A stretch of 62,644 nt of DNA from Pseudomonas frederiksbergensis (GTDB taxonomy: Bacteria > Pseudomonadota > Gammaproteobacteria > Pseudomonadales > Pseudomonadaceae). A model generated the notes under the pieces. It was not told the DNA's origin, did not search any database, and saw nothing but the letters and a program-made list of their open reading frames with translations. Within the stretch, counting starts at the first letter, position 1, and every line of letters begins with the position of its first letter. Position numbers and translations under genes: made by a program. Below, one piece after another: positions 17,697-25,818 of the stretch. The DNA lies in contig NZ_MOBP01000024.1 in the NCBI RefSeq assembly GCF_003732665.1, forward strand, positions 1 through 62,644, given 5' to 3'.

Positions 17697-17791
17697 CCTG
17701 TGGGAGCGAGCTTGCTCGCGATGACGGACAGACATTCAACATCATTGCTGCCTGATATACCGCTTTCGCGAGCAAGCTCTGCTCCTACAGG
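17697..17791. repeat. REPIN 2 of the GNAT-GMC intergenic region
   Basis: A second GGGAGCGAGCTTGCTCGCGATG REPIN lies 43 bp after the first. The right arm carries a one-base insertion (AAGCTCTGCTCCTAC). Confidence 0.88.
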
Positions 17792-17817
17792 TAGAGGAAC
17801 ATAAGAAGTTTGTAGAT

Positions 17818-17877
17818 TTATGCACAATCCCTGTTAGCGCTTCTGTGGATAACATGTTCGCCCTTCGCTGCACCCCA
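17818..17877. repeat. DnaA-box repeat copy 1
   Basis: This is the most diverged copy. It shares CTGTTAGCGCTTCTGTGGAT with copies 2 and 3, but the TTGCCCCC start and CTGCAAGCCA end are degenerate. Confidence 0.7.
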
Positions 17878-17978
17878 CGCCAATCAAGCCCTGCAACCCT
17901 CCGTACAAAAAACAACCAGCCTAACTTACGGTTTTTTCGGGCTTTTTCCCGAGGATAACGTTGCCCAAGCGCCAATAC

Positions 17979-18038
17979 TTGCCCCCAATCTCTGTTGGCG
18001 CTTCTGTGGATAAGATGTTTGCTGTCCGCTGCAAGCCA
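17979..18038. repeat. DnaA-box repeat copy 2
   Basis: A full 60-bp copy that begins TTGCCCCCAA, contains TGTTGGCGCTTCTGTGGA and ends CTGCAAGCCA. Confidence 0.85.
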
Positions 18039-18160
18039 TATAAACCGGGCTTATCAGGCGTCTGATCAAAAAACGATCAAATCGCTGCTTTGATCAACAA
18101 AATCTCTCGAAACCCCCGATTTATCGTAGCTCCAAGGGGTTTTCCACAGATTCGCCAAAG

Positions 18161-18220
18161 TTGCCCCCAAAGTCTGTTGGCGCTTCTGTGGATAAGGTGT
18201 TCGCCATCCTCTGCAAGCCA
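18161..18220. repeat. DnaA-box repeat copy 3
   Basis: A full 60-bp copy, nearly identical to copy 2 except in the ~8 bp after GTTCGC. A near-consensus DnaA box on the other strand lies 13 bp before it. Confidence 0.85.
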
Positions 18221-18342
18221 GGTAAAATGTGCCCTGTAAGCTTTCGATCAAAAAACAGCCAATTGCTGTTCAGAACCGTGCTTCTGGATAAGTCACGGTT
18301 TTTCTTGGTTATTTATCAAGAGAATTCCTGACAAACCCACAC

Positions 18343-18390
18343 TTGTCCCCATTAGCTGTGGATAACTTGTTCGCTAAACCCTGCAAGCCA
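18343..18390. repeat. DnaA-box repeat copy 4 (12 bp shorter)
   Basis: It starts TTGTCCCCAT, lacks the TGTTGGCGCTTC block, and keeps the DnaA box, TTGTTCGC and CTGCAAGCCA. That the box and the 3' block survive the deletion suggests these are the parts under selection. Confidence 0.8.
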
Positions 18391-18535
18391 CGCCGCTTAT
18401 AGTCCCGAACGCGATAGATCAGATTTCGTACAGTTCTAAGGCACTTCCTTGACTTCAATCTGTCGCGTGTCTTCACTAACCAGTTACAAAAGGACAGCCG
18501 TCACTTATCCACATCTGGTTCAGGGAGAACGCGTG

Positions 18536-18655
18536 ATGGATATCCAGCCACACCGCCCCCACCCCATTCCCTGTACGACCTGCGTCCCGGCCGTCGCGAC
18601 TTCGCTGCGTAAGCGAATCCATCGTCGGGCCGCCAATCAGCGTGCGCGCCTATAG
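18536..18655 (+). CDS. Possible 39-aa small protein upstream of the GMC gene
   Basis: The ATG at 18536 follows a good GGAG ribosome site at 8-nt spacing. The product begins MDIQPHRPHPIPCTTCVPAV and has a basic C-terminal half rich in Arg, with one CxxC pair. It lies between the last DnaA box and the GMC gene and could be a leader peptide. It resembles no family I recognise and may be chance. Confidence 0.3.
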   Translation: MDIQPHRPHPIPCTTCVPAVATSLRKRIHRRAANQRARL

Positions 18656-18778
18656 CGCCTGACTTTTTCCAATGACACCGCTGGCTGCCGCCGAATCCGT
18701 TCGGTGGCCAGGTACTCGTTCGCCCATTGATTGCAGGCAACCGCAGAGTTGCCCCATCAGCCTGAGAGGAAAAGAACC

Positions 18779-21700
18779 ATGACCCGGATCGCTACGCCCA
18801 TCAGCGACATCAAGGAACACTACGACGTGATTGTTATCGGCTCCGGCTATGGCGGCGGGATTGCGGCTTCGCGCCTGTCCCGGGCCGGCAAGCGGGTGTG
18901 CCTGCTGGAGCGCGGGCGGGAGATGCAGCCCGGCGAATACCCCAACACCATGATTGCGGCCACCGAGGAATTGCAGGTGCATGACCCGGACGGCCATATC
19001 GGCTCGCGCACCGGGTTGTTCGACCTGCACGTCAACGCCCAGCAGAACGTGGTGGTCGGTTGTGGCTTGGGCGGCACTTCGCTGATCAACGCCAACGTGG
19101 CCCTGGAACCGGAGCCCGGTGTGTTCGACGACCAGCGCTGGCCCCTGGCGGTGCGCGAACATCGCGACACCTTGCTCAAGGACGGTTACGCCCGGGCCCG
19201 GGAAATGCTTAAACCGATGCCGTACCCCAGCACTTCGCCGGTGTTGCCCAAACTCGAAGCCAACAAAAAGTCAGCGGATTACCTCAAGCAAGGCGCGCAC
19301 TTCTACCGGCCGCCGATCAACGTGACCTTCGACAAACTGCCGAACAACCTCAACCACGTCGGCGTCGAGCAACTGCCGTGCAACAACTGTGGCGACTGCG
19401 TTTCGGGCTGTAACAACAAGGCCAAGAACACCACGTTGATGAATTACCTGCCGGACGCCTGGAACCACGGTGCGGAGATTTTCTGCCAGGCCGAGGTGCG
19501 GCATCTGGAGCGCGACGGCGATGGCTGGATCGTGCACTTCCAATATCTCGATAGCGGGCGTGAAAAGTTCTCGGCGCCGACGTTGTTCGTCAAAGCCGAC
19601 ATCGTGGTGGTGTCCGCCGGCACCCTCGGCTCCACGGAAATCCTCCTGCGCTCCAGGGACAAAGGCTTGTCCACGTCCAACCAGCTCGGCGAAAACATGA
19701 GCGGCAACGGCGACATCCTCGGTTTCGGCCACAACTGCGAACAGCCGATCAACGGCATCGGTTTCGGCGCCCACCCGGCCAAAGAGCTGCACCCGGTGGG
19801 CCCATGCATCACCTCGATCATCGACATGCGCACCGAAGGCGACTGGCGCAGCCGCATGGTCATCGAAGAAGGCTCGATCCCCGGCGCCCTCGGCCGGCCG
19901 ATGGTGCCGAGCATGGCCGGGTTCGCCGAGCTGATCGGTGTGCCAACCGACGACAGCTTCACCGGCAAGCTGAAATACAAGGAGCGCGAAGCCGAAAGCT
20001 TCCTGCGTGGCCCGTATTACGGCGCGCTGCACAACATGCAGACCTACCTGATCATGAGTCACGACGACGGCAAGGGCCGGATGGTGCTCGACAGCAAGGA
20101 TCAACTGCGCATCGATTGGCCAGGCGTCGGCGAGCAGGAGAACGTCAAACTCGGCAACGAGCGCCTGCACCTGAGCACCAAGGCGCTGGGCGGGATCTGG
20201 GTCGAGAATCCGATCTGGACCAAGCTGCTCAAGCACAGCATCGTTTCGGTCCACCCGTTGGGCGGTTGCGTGATGGGTGAGGACGCGGGGCAGGGCGTGG
20301 TCAATCACAAGGGCCAGGTGTTCAGCGGTGCCAGTGGCACTGACGTGTACGCCGGGTTGTACGTGACCGACGGCGCGGTGATCCCGACGTCCCTGGCGGT
20401 CAATCCGCTGCTGACGATCTCGGCAGTGAGCGAGCGCAACATGGGTTTGCTGGCGGCCGATCGCGGTTGGAAGATTGACTACACGCTACCTTCGGCACCA
20501 CGCAAACAAGTGGCGCCGCCGACCCTCGGCGTGCAGTTCACCGAAACCATGAAGGGCTACTTCTCCAAGGACTTCACCCAGGCCCAGGGCACCGATCTGC
20601 CGTTGTATGAGACGGCAGCCAAACGCGGCGAATCGGAAAACTCACCCATCGAGTTCACCTTGACCATCACCGCCAACGACCTCAACCGCATGATCAAGGA
20701 ACCGGAACACGCTGCCACTCTGGTCGGCACGCTGAATGCGCCGGGCCTGTCGCCGCAGCCACTGACCGCCAGCAACGGCGTGTTCAACCTGTTCGAGCAG
20801 TTCGAAGAACAGGTCGGCGTGCGCCACATGAAATACGACATGAAACTGACCGCCGAGGACGGTCACGACTACTTTTTCAGTGCCTTCAAAACCGTGCCCG
20901 AAGACAACGGCGTGCTGAACATCTGGCACGACACCAGCACCCTCTACGTCACGCTGTATAACGGGCCGGACAAGACTGGCGCGGTGATCGGCTCAGGCGT
21001 CATGCACATCCACCCGACCGACTTCGCCAAGCAAATGACCACCATGAAAGTGCTCAACGCCCGCAACGAGCGCGAGCGCATCGAAGGCCTGGCGCGGTTC
21101 GGCAAATTCTTCGCCGGTATTCTCTGGGAGAGCTACGGCGGGGTGTTCGCCGGCGATATCTACTTCAACCCGGACGCGCCACCACGGCTGAAACGACCGC
21201 TGGATGCGCCAACGCCGAGCGTGCATTTCTTCCAGACCGAGGACAACGTCGAACTGCGCCTGACCCGCTATCAGGGCGGAACCAAAGGCCCGGTGATGCT
21301 GGTGCACGGCCTGGGCGTGGGCTCGAATATTTTCTCCACCGACACCATCCAGACCAACCTCCTGGAATACCTGTGCAAGCACGAGTACGACGTGTGGCTG
21401 CTGGATTTGCGGGTGAGCATCCTGCTGCCGGCGAGCAAGAGGGAATGGAACGGCGACCAGATCGCCCAGTACGACTTCAAGGCGGCCATCGCGCAAATCC
21501 AGCAAGCGACAAAGGCTGCCGATGTGCAATGCGTGGTGCATTGCTACGGCGCGACGACGTTCTTCATGTCGCTGCTGGCCGGGTTGCAAGGGGTGCGCTC
21601 GGTGGTCTGTTCGCAGATTGCGGCGGATACCGTGGTAGCGACGGCGACGGGGCTGAAGGCCGGGTTGCACTTGCCGGGGATGCTCGATGTGCTCGGGGTC

Positions 21701-22231
21701 AAATCCCTGACTGCTTATGCCGACAACAAGGAGAACTGGTTCAACAAACTCTACGACAAAGCCCTCAACGGCTATGCCCGGATCGAAGCCCAGGGCTATT
21801 GCACCAACCCGGTGTGCCACCGCATCACCTTCATGTATGCGTCGCTGTACCGCCACGACACCCTCAACGAAACCTTGCACGACAACCTGCACGAACTGTT
21901 CGGCGAGTCGAACATGCAGACCTTCGAGCACCTGGCGCTGATCGTGCGCAAAGGCCATTTGGTGAACTTCAAGGGTGAGGACGTGTACATGTCGCACTTC
22001 GATCGGCTGAGCATGCCGATCTGTTTCATCAGCGGCGCGGACAACCAGTGCTACCTGCCGGAAAGCACGCTCAAGACCTATGAGCGAGTGTGCAAGGTCC
22101 ATGGGCCGGAAAACTACAGCCGGCACGTGGTGCCGGGCTACGGCCACATCGACTGCATGTTCGGCAAGGATGCGGTGGTCGATGTGTATCCGATCATCCT
22201 GCAACACCTGGAGAAGACCGCTATCGGCTAG
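18779..22231 (+). CDS. GMC oxidoreductase fused to an alpha/beta hydrolase (cholesterol-oxidase-like)
   Basis: This 1150-aa three-part protein starts at MTRIATPISD after GAGAGGAAAAG. Residues ~14-570 are a GMC flavoprotein: FAD motif GSGYGGG (21-27), HPLGGC (492-497) and TDGAVIPTSLAVNPLLTI. An internal C201-x2-C204-x2-C207-x3-C211 motif, as in cholesterol-oxidase-type GMC enzymes, lies in LPCNNCGDCVSGCNNKAKN. Residues ~620-830 are a domain I do not recognise. Residues ~835-1150 are an alpha/beta hydrolase: oxyanion-side VHGLGVG, nucleophile position HCYGA with Cys922 replacing Ser, acid D1088 (ISGADNQ) and base H1123 (GYGHID). There is no signal peptide. The substrate is unknown; a bulky lipid or sterol-like alcohol is a reasonable guess. 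It heads a three-gene cluster. Confidence 0.82.
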   Translation: MTRIATPISDIKEHYDVIVIGSGYGGGIAASRLSRAGKRVCLLERGREMQPGEYPNTMIAATEELQVHDPDGHIGSRTGLFDLHVNAQQNVVVGCGLGGTSLINANVALEPEPGVFDDQRWPLAVREHRDTLLKDGYARAREMLKPMPYPSTSPVLPKLEANKKSADYLKQGAHFYRPPINVTFDKLPNNLNHVGVEQLPCNNCGDCVSGCNNKAKNTTLMNYLPDAWNHGAEIFCQAEVRHLERDGDGWIVHFQYLDSGREKFSAPTLFVKADIVVVSAGTLGSTEILLRSRDKGLSTSNQLGENMSGNGDILGFGHNCEQPINGIGFGAHPAKELHPVGPCITSIIDMRTEGDWRSRMVIEEGSIPGALGRPMVPSMAGFAELIGVPTDDSFTGKLKYKEREAESFLRGPYYGALHNMQTYLIMSHDDGKGRMVLDSKDQLRIDWPGVGEQENVKLGNERLHLSTKALGGIWVENPIWTKLLKHSIVSVHPLGGCVMGEDAGQGVVNHKGQVFSGASGTDVYAGLYVTDGAVIPTSLAVNPLLTISAVSERNMGLLAADRGWKIDYTLPSAPRKQVAPPTLGVQFTETMKGYFSKDFTQAQGTDLPLYETAAKRGESENSPIEFTLTITANDLNRMIKEPEHAATLVGTLNAPGLSPQPLTASNGVFNLFEQFEEQVGVRHMKYDMKLTAEDGHDYFFSAFKTVPEDNGVLNIWHDTSTLYVTLYNGPDKTGAVIGSGVMHIHPTDFAKQMTTMKVLNARNERERIEGLARFGKFFAGILWESYGGVFAGDIYFNPDAPPRLKRPLDAPTPSVHFFQTEDNVELRLTRYQGGTKGPVMLVHGLGVGSNIFSTDTIQTNLLEYLCKHEYDVWLLDLRVSILLPASKREWNGDQIAQYDFKAAIAQIQQATKAADVQCVVHCYGATTFFMSLLAGLQGVRSVVCSQIAADTVVATATGLKAGLHLPGMLDVLGVKSLTAYADNKENWFNKLYDKALNGYARIEAQGYCTNPVCHRITFMYASLYRHDTLNETLHDNLHELFGESNMQTFEHLALIVRKGHLVNFKGEDVYMSHFDRLSMPICFISGADNQCYLPESTLKTYERVCKVHGPENYSRHVVPGYGHIDCMFGKDAVVDVYPIILQHLEKTAIG

Positions 22232-22240
22232 CACCTATCA

Positions 22241-22394
22241 CCTGTGGGAGCGGGCTTGCGTGGCGAGGGGGCTTGCCCCCGTTGGGTCGCGAAGCGGCCC
22301 CAAAACCAGTGAATGCGGTCTAACAGGAAAAACCGCATCTGCAGGTTTCACGACTGCTTCGCAGCCGAACGGGGGCAAGCCCCCTCGCCACAGG
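22241..22394. repeat. Chimeric REP palindrome before the cytochrome gene
   Basis: The left arm starts as GTGGGAGCGGGCTTGCG and switches to TGGCGAGGGGGCTTGCCCC. The right arm is the pure second type. It lies between the GMC gene and the cytochrome gene. Confidence 0.88.
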
Positions 22395-22437
22395 TGTGTG
22401 TTTATTCGGGATTGGTGACAACAAGGAAATGGATGAT

Positions 22438-24297
22438 ATGGACAGTTACATCCGCTGGTTTCAACGCTTCATCTGGCTAGGCATCGTGATGAATATGTTC
22501 TTCGCGATCCCGGCCCTGTTCGCCCCGGCGCTGCTGACGTCGATGCTCGGCCTGCCGCCGCAACTCTCCGATCCGTGGCTGGAAAACGCCGGCATGTTGC
22601 TGGTCGGCATCAGCGTGTTCTACATGCCATCGGGCTTCAACGCGCCACGGTTTGTGGTGCATTCGTGGTTGTGCGTGTTGTCGCGGTTGATCGCCGTGGC
22701 GTTCTGGATCTACCTGATCAACACCAGTAACCAGGCCACGGTGTTTGTGCCGATGTTCCTCGGTGACCTGAGCATGTTCCTGATCCTCGGGATTCTGCTG
22801 TACCTGGGCACCACCCCGGCCACGCGACCGTTGGCGTTGCTCTGCGACGGCTGGCGGGAATGGCGTGCGGGCTGGGCGCTGCGCTGGCAAAGCCACGGGT
22901 TCAAAGTCGGGACGCTGATCGTGGTGCTGCTGCTCGGGTTTATCGGTTACGAAACCTGGTATCAGATGCTGCGGGTGGTGCCAGCGGAGAAATATGCCTC
23001 CGACGAAGATCATTACAAATATGCCGCCATTGGCCTGGGCATCGAAGCGCGGATTCCGTATTACCTGTTCGCCGTGTTGCCGCAGATGTGCCCGGAGAAA
23101 CTGCCGAAGCCCGGCGGCTATGAAGTCTTCGGCTTCCTCTACGAAAACGGCAAGGACCTGCCCGTCGGCATGGCCAAGCGGCAGATCGGCTACCCGACCG
23201 TCGAGCCGAACTGCGCCCTGTGCCACACCGGTTCCTACCGGGCCAATGCCAGCGACGTCGCCAAAACGGTGGCCACCGCGCCGGCCAACACCTTGCAACT
23301 CCAGGCCTTCCAATGGTTCGCCTACGATTGCGCCAGCGACCCGAAATTCACCACCGATGCGGTGATGACGGCGATCAACAGCAAGTTCCAGCTCGGTTTT
23401 TTCGAACGGCTGTACAACCGCTACCTGATCATCCCGATGGCCAAGAGTGCATTGCTCGCGCAGAAACAGGCCTACGCCTGGCAGAAGCTGCGTCCGCCAC
23501 AAGGGCCGGGGCGTACCGACACGTTCAACCCGACGAAAATGGTGGTGTTCGGCTTCCCGGATGACTCGACCATCGGCACCGTCGACTTGCCGCAAGTCTG
23601 GAACCAGAAACCCCGGGAGTCGCTGTACCTGCACTGGGACGGCAACAACAACGACATCCACGAGCGCAACTACGCAGCCGCCATGGCCGTGGGCGCGACG
23701 CCGGAATCGGTGTTGCCGGAAAGCTTCAACCGCGTGACCAATTGGCTGCTCGGCACCAAGCCTCCGGCCTGGCCGTGGGCGCTGGATCAGGCCAAGGTCG
23801 CCCAGGGCAAACCGGTGTGGGACAAGAATTGCGCCGGTTGCCATGAGTTCGGCCGTACCGACACCGGCCAGGTCACTACCAACATCGAAGAGCTGGGCAC
23901 CGATCCCCATCGGCTGGACTCGTTCACCACCGGTCTGGTGACCGCATTCCACGGCTTCAAAAAACCGCCGTTTGACTTCAATGCCTATCGCAAGACCCAG
24001 AGTTACAGCAACACCCCCGCCGACGGCATCTGGATGCGTGCGCCTTACCTGCACAACGGTTCGGTGCCGACCCTGTGGGATTTGCTGCAACCACCGGAAC
24101 AGCGGCCACAGGTGTTCTTCACCGGCTCCGACGTCTACGACCAGCAGAAGGTCGGCTTCGTCACCACCACCCAAATCCCGGGTGGCTTCAAATACGACAC
24201 TCGACTGGAGGGCAACCACAACAGCGGCCACCTGTATGGCACGCAACTGTCGGACGTCGATAAACGGGCGCTCATCGAGTTCATGAAAACCCTGTGA
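22438..24297 (+). CDS. Membrane-anchored dihaem cytochrome c (RoxA-like cytochrome domain)
   Basis: This 619-aa protein has five predicted transmembrane segments in the first ~190 residues. A periplasmic domain follows with two c-type haem sites, CALCH (C259-H263) and CAGCH (C465-H469). The late segment APYLHNGSVPTLWDLLQPPEQRP is typical of RoxA-like and dihaem peroxidase-like cytochromes. The start at 22438 has AAGGA at 10-nt spacing; an ATG three codons upstream is too close to that site. It may accept electrons from the GMC enzyme or act as a separate oxygenase. The polytopic membrane domain joined to the haem domain is unusual. Confidence 0.8.
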   Translation: MDSYIRWFQRFIWLGIVMNMFFAIPALFAPALLTSMLGLPPQLSDPWLENAGMLLVGISVFYMPSGFNAPRFVVHSWLCVLSRLIAVAFWIYLINTSNQATVFVPMFLGDLSMFLILGILLYLGTTPATRPLALLCDGWREWRAGWALRWQSHGFKVGTLIVVLLLGFIGYETWYQMLRVVPAEKYASDEDHYKYAAIGLGIEARIPYYLFAVLPQMCPEKLPKPGGYEVFGFLYENGKDLPVGMAKRQIGYPTVEPNCALCHTGSYRANASDVAKTVATAPANTLQLQAFQWFAYDCASDPKFTTDAVMTAINSKFQLGFFERLYNRYLIIPMAKSALLAQKQAYAWQKLRPPQGPGRTDTFNPTKMVVFGFPDDSTIGTVDLPQVWNQKPRESLYLHWDGNNNDIHERNYAAAMAVGATPESVLPESFNRVTNWLLGTKPPAWPWALDQAKVAQGKPVWDKNCAGCHEFGRTDTGQVTTNIEELGTDPHRLDSFTTGLVTAFHGFKKPPFDFNAYRKTQSYSNTPADGIWMRAPYLHNGSVPTLWDLLQPPEQRPQVFFTGSDVYDQQKVGFVTTTQIPGGFKYDTRLEGNHNSGHLYGTQLSDVDKRALIEFMKTL

Positions 24298-24324
24298 TCC
24301 CACTACGGATGGAGGAATGCCAAC

Positions 24325-25569
24325 ATGTCACTGGTCAGTCATTGGGAACATGAGTACGACAAGGTCAAGGTGCGGCTGCATGGCTTGTTCACGCGGCTGG
24401 AGATGTCCTGGAAAAAACTCGTCAGCGAGCTGGAGCCGCGAGAGTTCGAGGCCATCGTCGCGCTGTTGCAGCGCGGTCATGACCAGGCGCAATACGTGCT
24501 CAAGCACGGCGAATTGCCGGACGATGAGCCGAGCGTGCCGTGGGAGTTGTCCCACGGCTTGTCGATCCTGCACATCGGCAACGCCACGCCGCTGCCGCAA
24601 TCCACCGACGAGTTGCAAACCCGAGTGTTGAAGGACGGCAGTTTGCTTGGTTGTCGCAAATGGGAACTGCTGGATTTGCTGTGGAGCGAGGCGCTGCTGA
24701 AGTGGATTGAAAACCTGCGTCATCACGCGCCGTTCGCCACCACCCCGGCGCTGATGAAAATGGACAGCGACGTGACCCTGGCGATTGCCGGCGACTGGGG
24801 CACCGGGCCGTTCGACAGCCATGCCCCGGCGGTGGCGGTGGCCCTGCAAATGCAGCTGGGGGCGCCGGACTTCACCATTCACCTGGGGGATGTGTATTAC
24901 GCCGGCACCCATTCCCAGGAAGACGTCGACATGGTGGGTTGGCCGCAAGGGCGGCAGGGCTCGTTCACGCTTAATTCCAACCACGAGATGTACAGCGGCG
25001 CCCACGGCTATTTCAAGGAACTGGCCAAGCGCTTTCCCCAGCAGCAGGGCACCAGTTACTTCGCGCTGTACAACGACGACTGGCTGGTGGTCGGGCTCGA
25101 CACCGCGTATGCCTCGGACGCGATCAACCTGTACATGGACGGCACGCTCAACCAGCAGCAGATCGACTGGATGAAACAACTGCCCCAGCGCAAGAAAATC
25201 ATGGTGCTCAGCCATCACCAGGGTTTCGATATTTCCGGGCACAACAAAACGGCGCTGTATCAACCGGTGTGTGACGCCTTGGGCCGTGAGCCGGACTACT
25301 GGTATTGGGGGCATTTGCACAACGGCATCTGCTACGCCGCCCAGGGTGGGCTGCATGCGCGCTGCGCCGGGCATGGGGCGATTCCATATGGCAATGCCAG
25401 CGAGCTGAATGGACATTCGCGGGTGCTGTGGTCGGAAACCGAAAATGCGCGGGACGAGGCGTACCCGGATCGGGTGTTGAATGGTTATGTGAAAGTGCGG
25501 CTGGTGGGGGAGAACATCGAGGAGACGTTTATTGGCGAGGATGGGAGTGTGAGGTGGTCTTCAAAGTGA
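24325..25569 (+). CDS. Calcineurin-like metallophosphoesterase
   Basis: This 414-aa protein starts 27 bp after the cytochrome gene behind a GGAGG ribosome site. The metal-site motifs appear in order: AGDWGTG (GDxG), HLGDVYYAG (GDxxY), NSNHEM (GNHE variant with Ser for Gly), LSHHQG and YWGHLHN (GHxH). The first ~150 residues precede the catalytic core and are family-specific. It has no signal peptide or membrane segment, so it should be cytoplasmic. The substrate is not predictable. Linkage to the GMC-hydrolase and cytochrome genes suggests removal of a phosphate from the same compound class. Confidence 0.82.
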   Translation: MSLVSHWEHEYDKVKVRLHGLFTRLEMSWKKLVSELEPREFEAIVALLQRGHDQAQYVLKHGELPDDEPSVPWELSHGLSILHIGNATPLPQSTDELQTRVLKDGSLLGCRKWELLDLLWSEALLKWIENLRHHAPFATTPALMKMDSDVTLAIAGDWGTGPFDSHAPAVAVALQMQLGAPDFTIHLGDVYYAGTHSQEDVDMVGWPQGRQGSFTLNSNHEMYSGAHGYFKELAKRFPQQQGTSYFALYNDDWLVVGLDTAYASDAINLYMDGTLNQQQIDWMKQLPQRKKIMVLSHHQGFDISGHNKTALYQPVCDALGREPDYWYWGHLHNGICYAAQGGLHARCAGHGAIPYGNASELNGHSRVLWSETENARDEAYPDRVLNGYVKVRLVGENIEETFIGEDGSVRWSSK

Positions 25570-25588
25570 TTCGGTGAATGTGAAACCG

Positions 25589-25809
25589 CTTTCGTGAGCA
25601 AGCCCGCTCCCACAGTTGATCGTGTTGTTCACAAAATTTGTGCACGACACAGATCCAATGTGGGAGCGGGCTTGCTCGCGAAGCTTTGATTCCAGGCTTG
25701 CACCGTGCCGCGGCTTTCGCCAGCAGGCTGGCTCCCACATTGATTGGTGGTGTTCACAGCATTTGTGAACACCACTGTTTCCCTGTAGGAGCGAGGCTTG
25801 CCCGCGAAG
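25589..25809. repeat. REP array of four units between the phosphoesterase gene and gbcA
   Basis: Cores lie at about 25589-25615, 25658-25682, 25713-25740 (diverged: TTTCGCCAGCAGGCTGGCTCCC) and 25782-25809 (GTAGGAGCGAGGCTTGCCCGCGAAG type). The linkers contain TTCACAAAATTTGTGCACGAC and the palindrome GTGTTCACAGC...TTTGTGAACAC around 25750-25774. Confidence 0.9.
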
Positions 25810-25818
25810 CTCTTGATC

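Larger units (their letters stand above)
17818..18513. other. DnaA-box repeat array (candidate DnaA-titration or replication-control locus)
   Basis: The region carries four TGTGGATAA boxes in one orientation (17844-17852, 18005-18013, 18187-18195, 18357-18365) and one perfect TTATCCACA in the other (18505-18513). A TTTTCCACA at 18140-18148 also fits the TTWTNCACA consensus. Each of the first four lies inside a ~60-bp repeat, with repeat starts 161, 182 and 182 bp apart. The DNA between boxes is AT-rich, with recurrent ATCAAAAAAC tracts (18065, 18247). No plausible gene occupies it. The arrangement recalls E. coli datA; that role here is inference. Confidence 0.6.

Noticed and set aside
17742..17975. 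Short frames in the GNAT-GMC intergenic region
   Set aside because: They run through REPs and the DnaA-box repeats. The repeats are conserved as DNA blocks rather than in a reading frame.
17818..18390. CRISPR array
   Set aside because: The repeats are ~60 bp with 100-130-bp spacers and diverge between copies. No cas genes are present.
17818..18513. Main chromosomal origin oriC
   Set aside because: dnaA, dnaN, rpmH or gidA are absent. Gene order places this in a catabolic region, so a secondary DnaA-binding locus is more likely.
18449..18655. A 68-codon version of the small frame upstream of the GMC gene
   Set aside because: The upstream ATG lacks a ribosome site; only the internal start at 18536 has one, so the longer form is not used.
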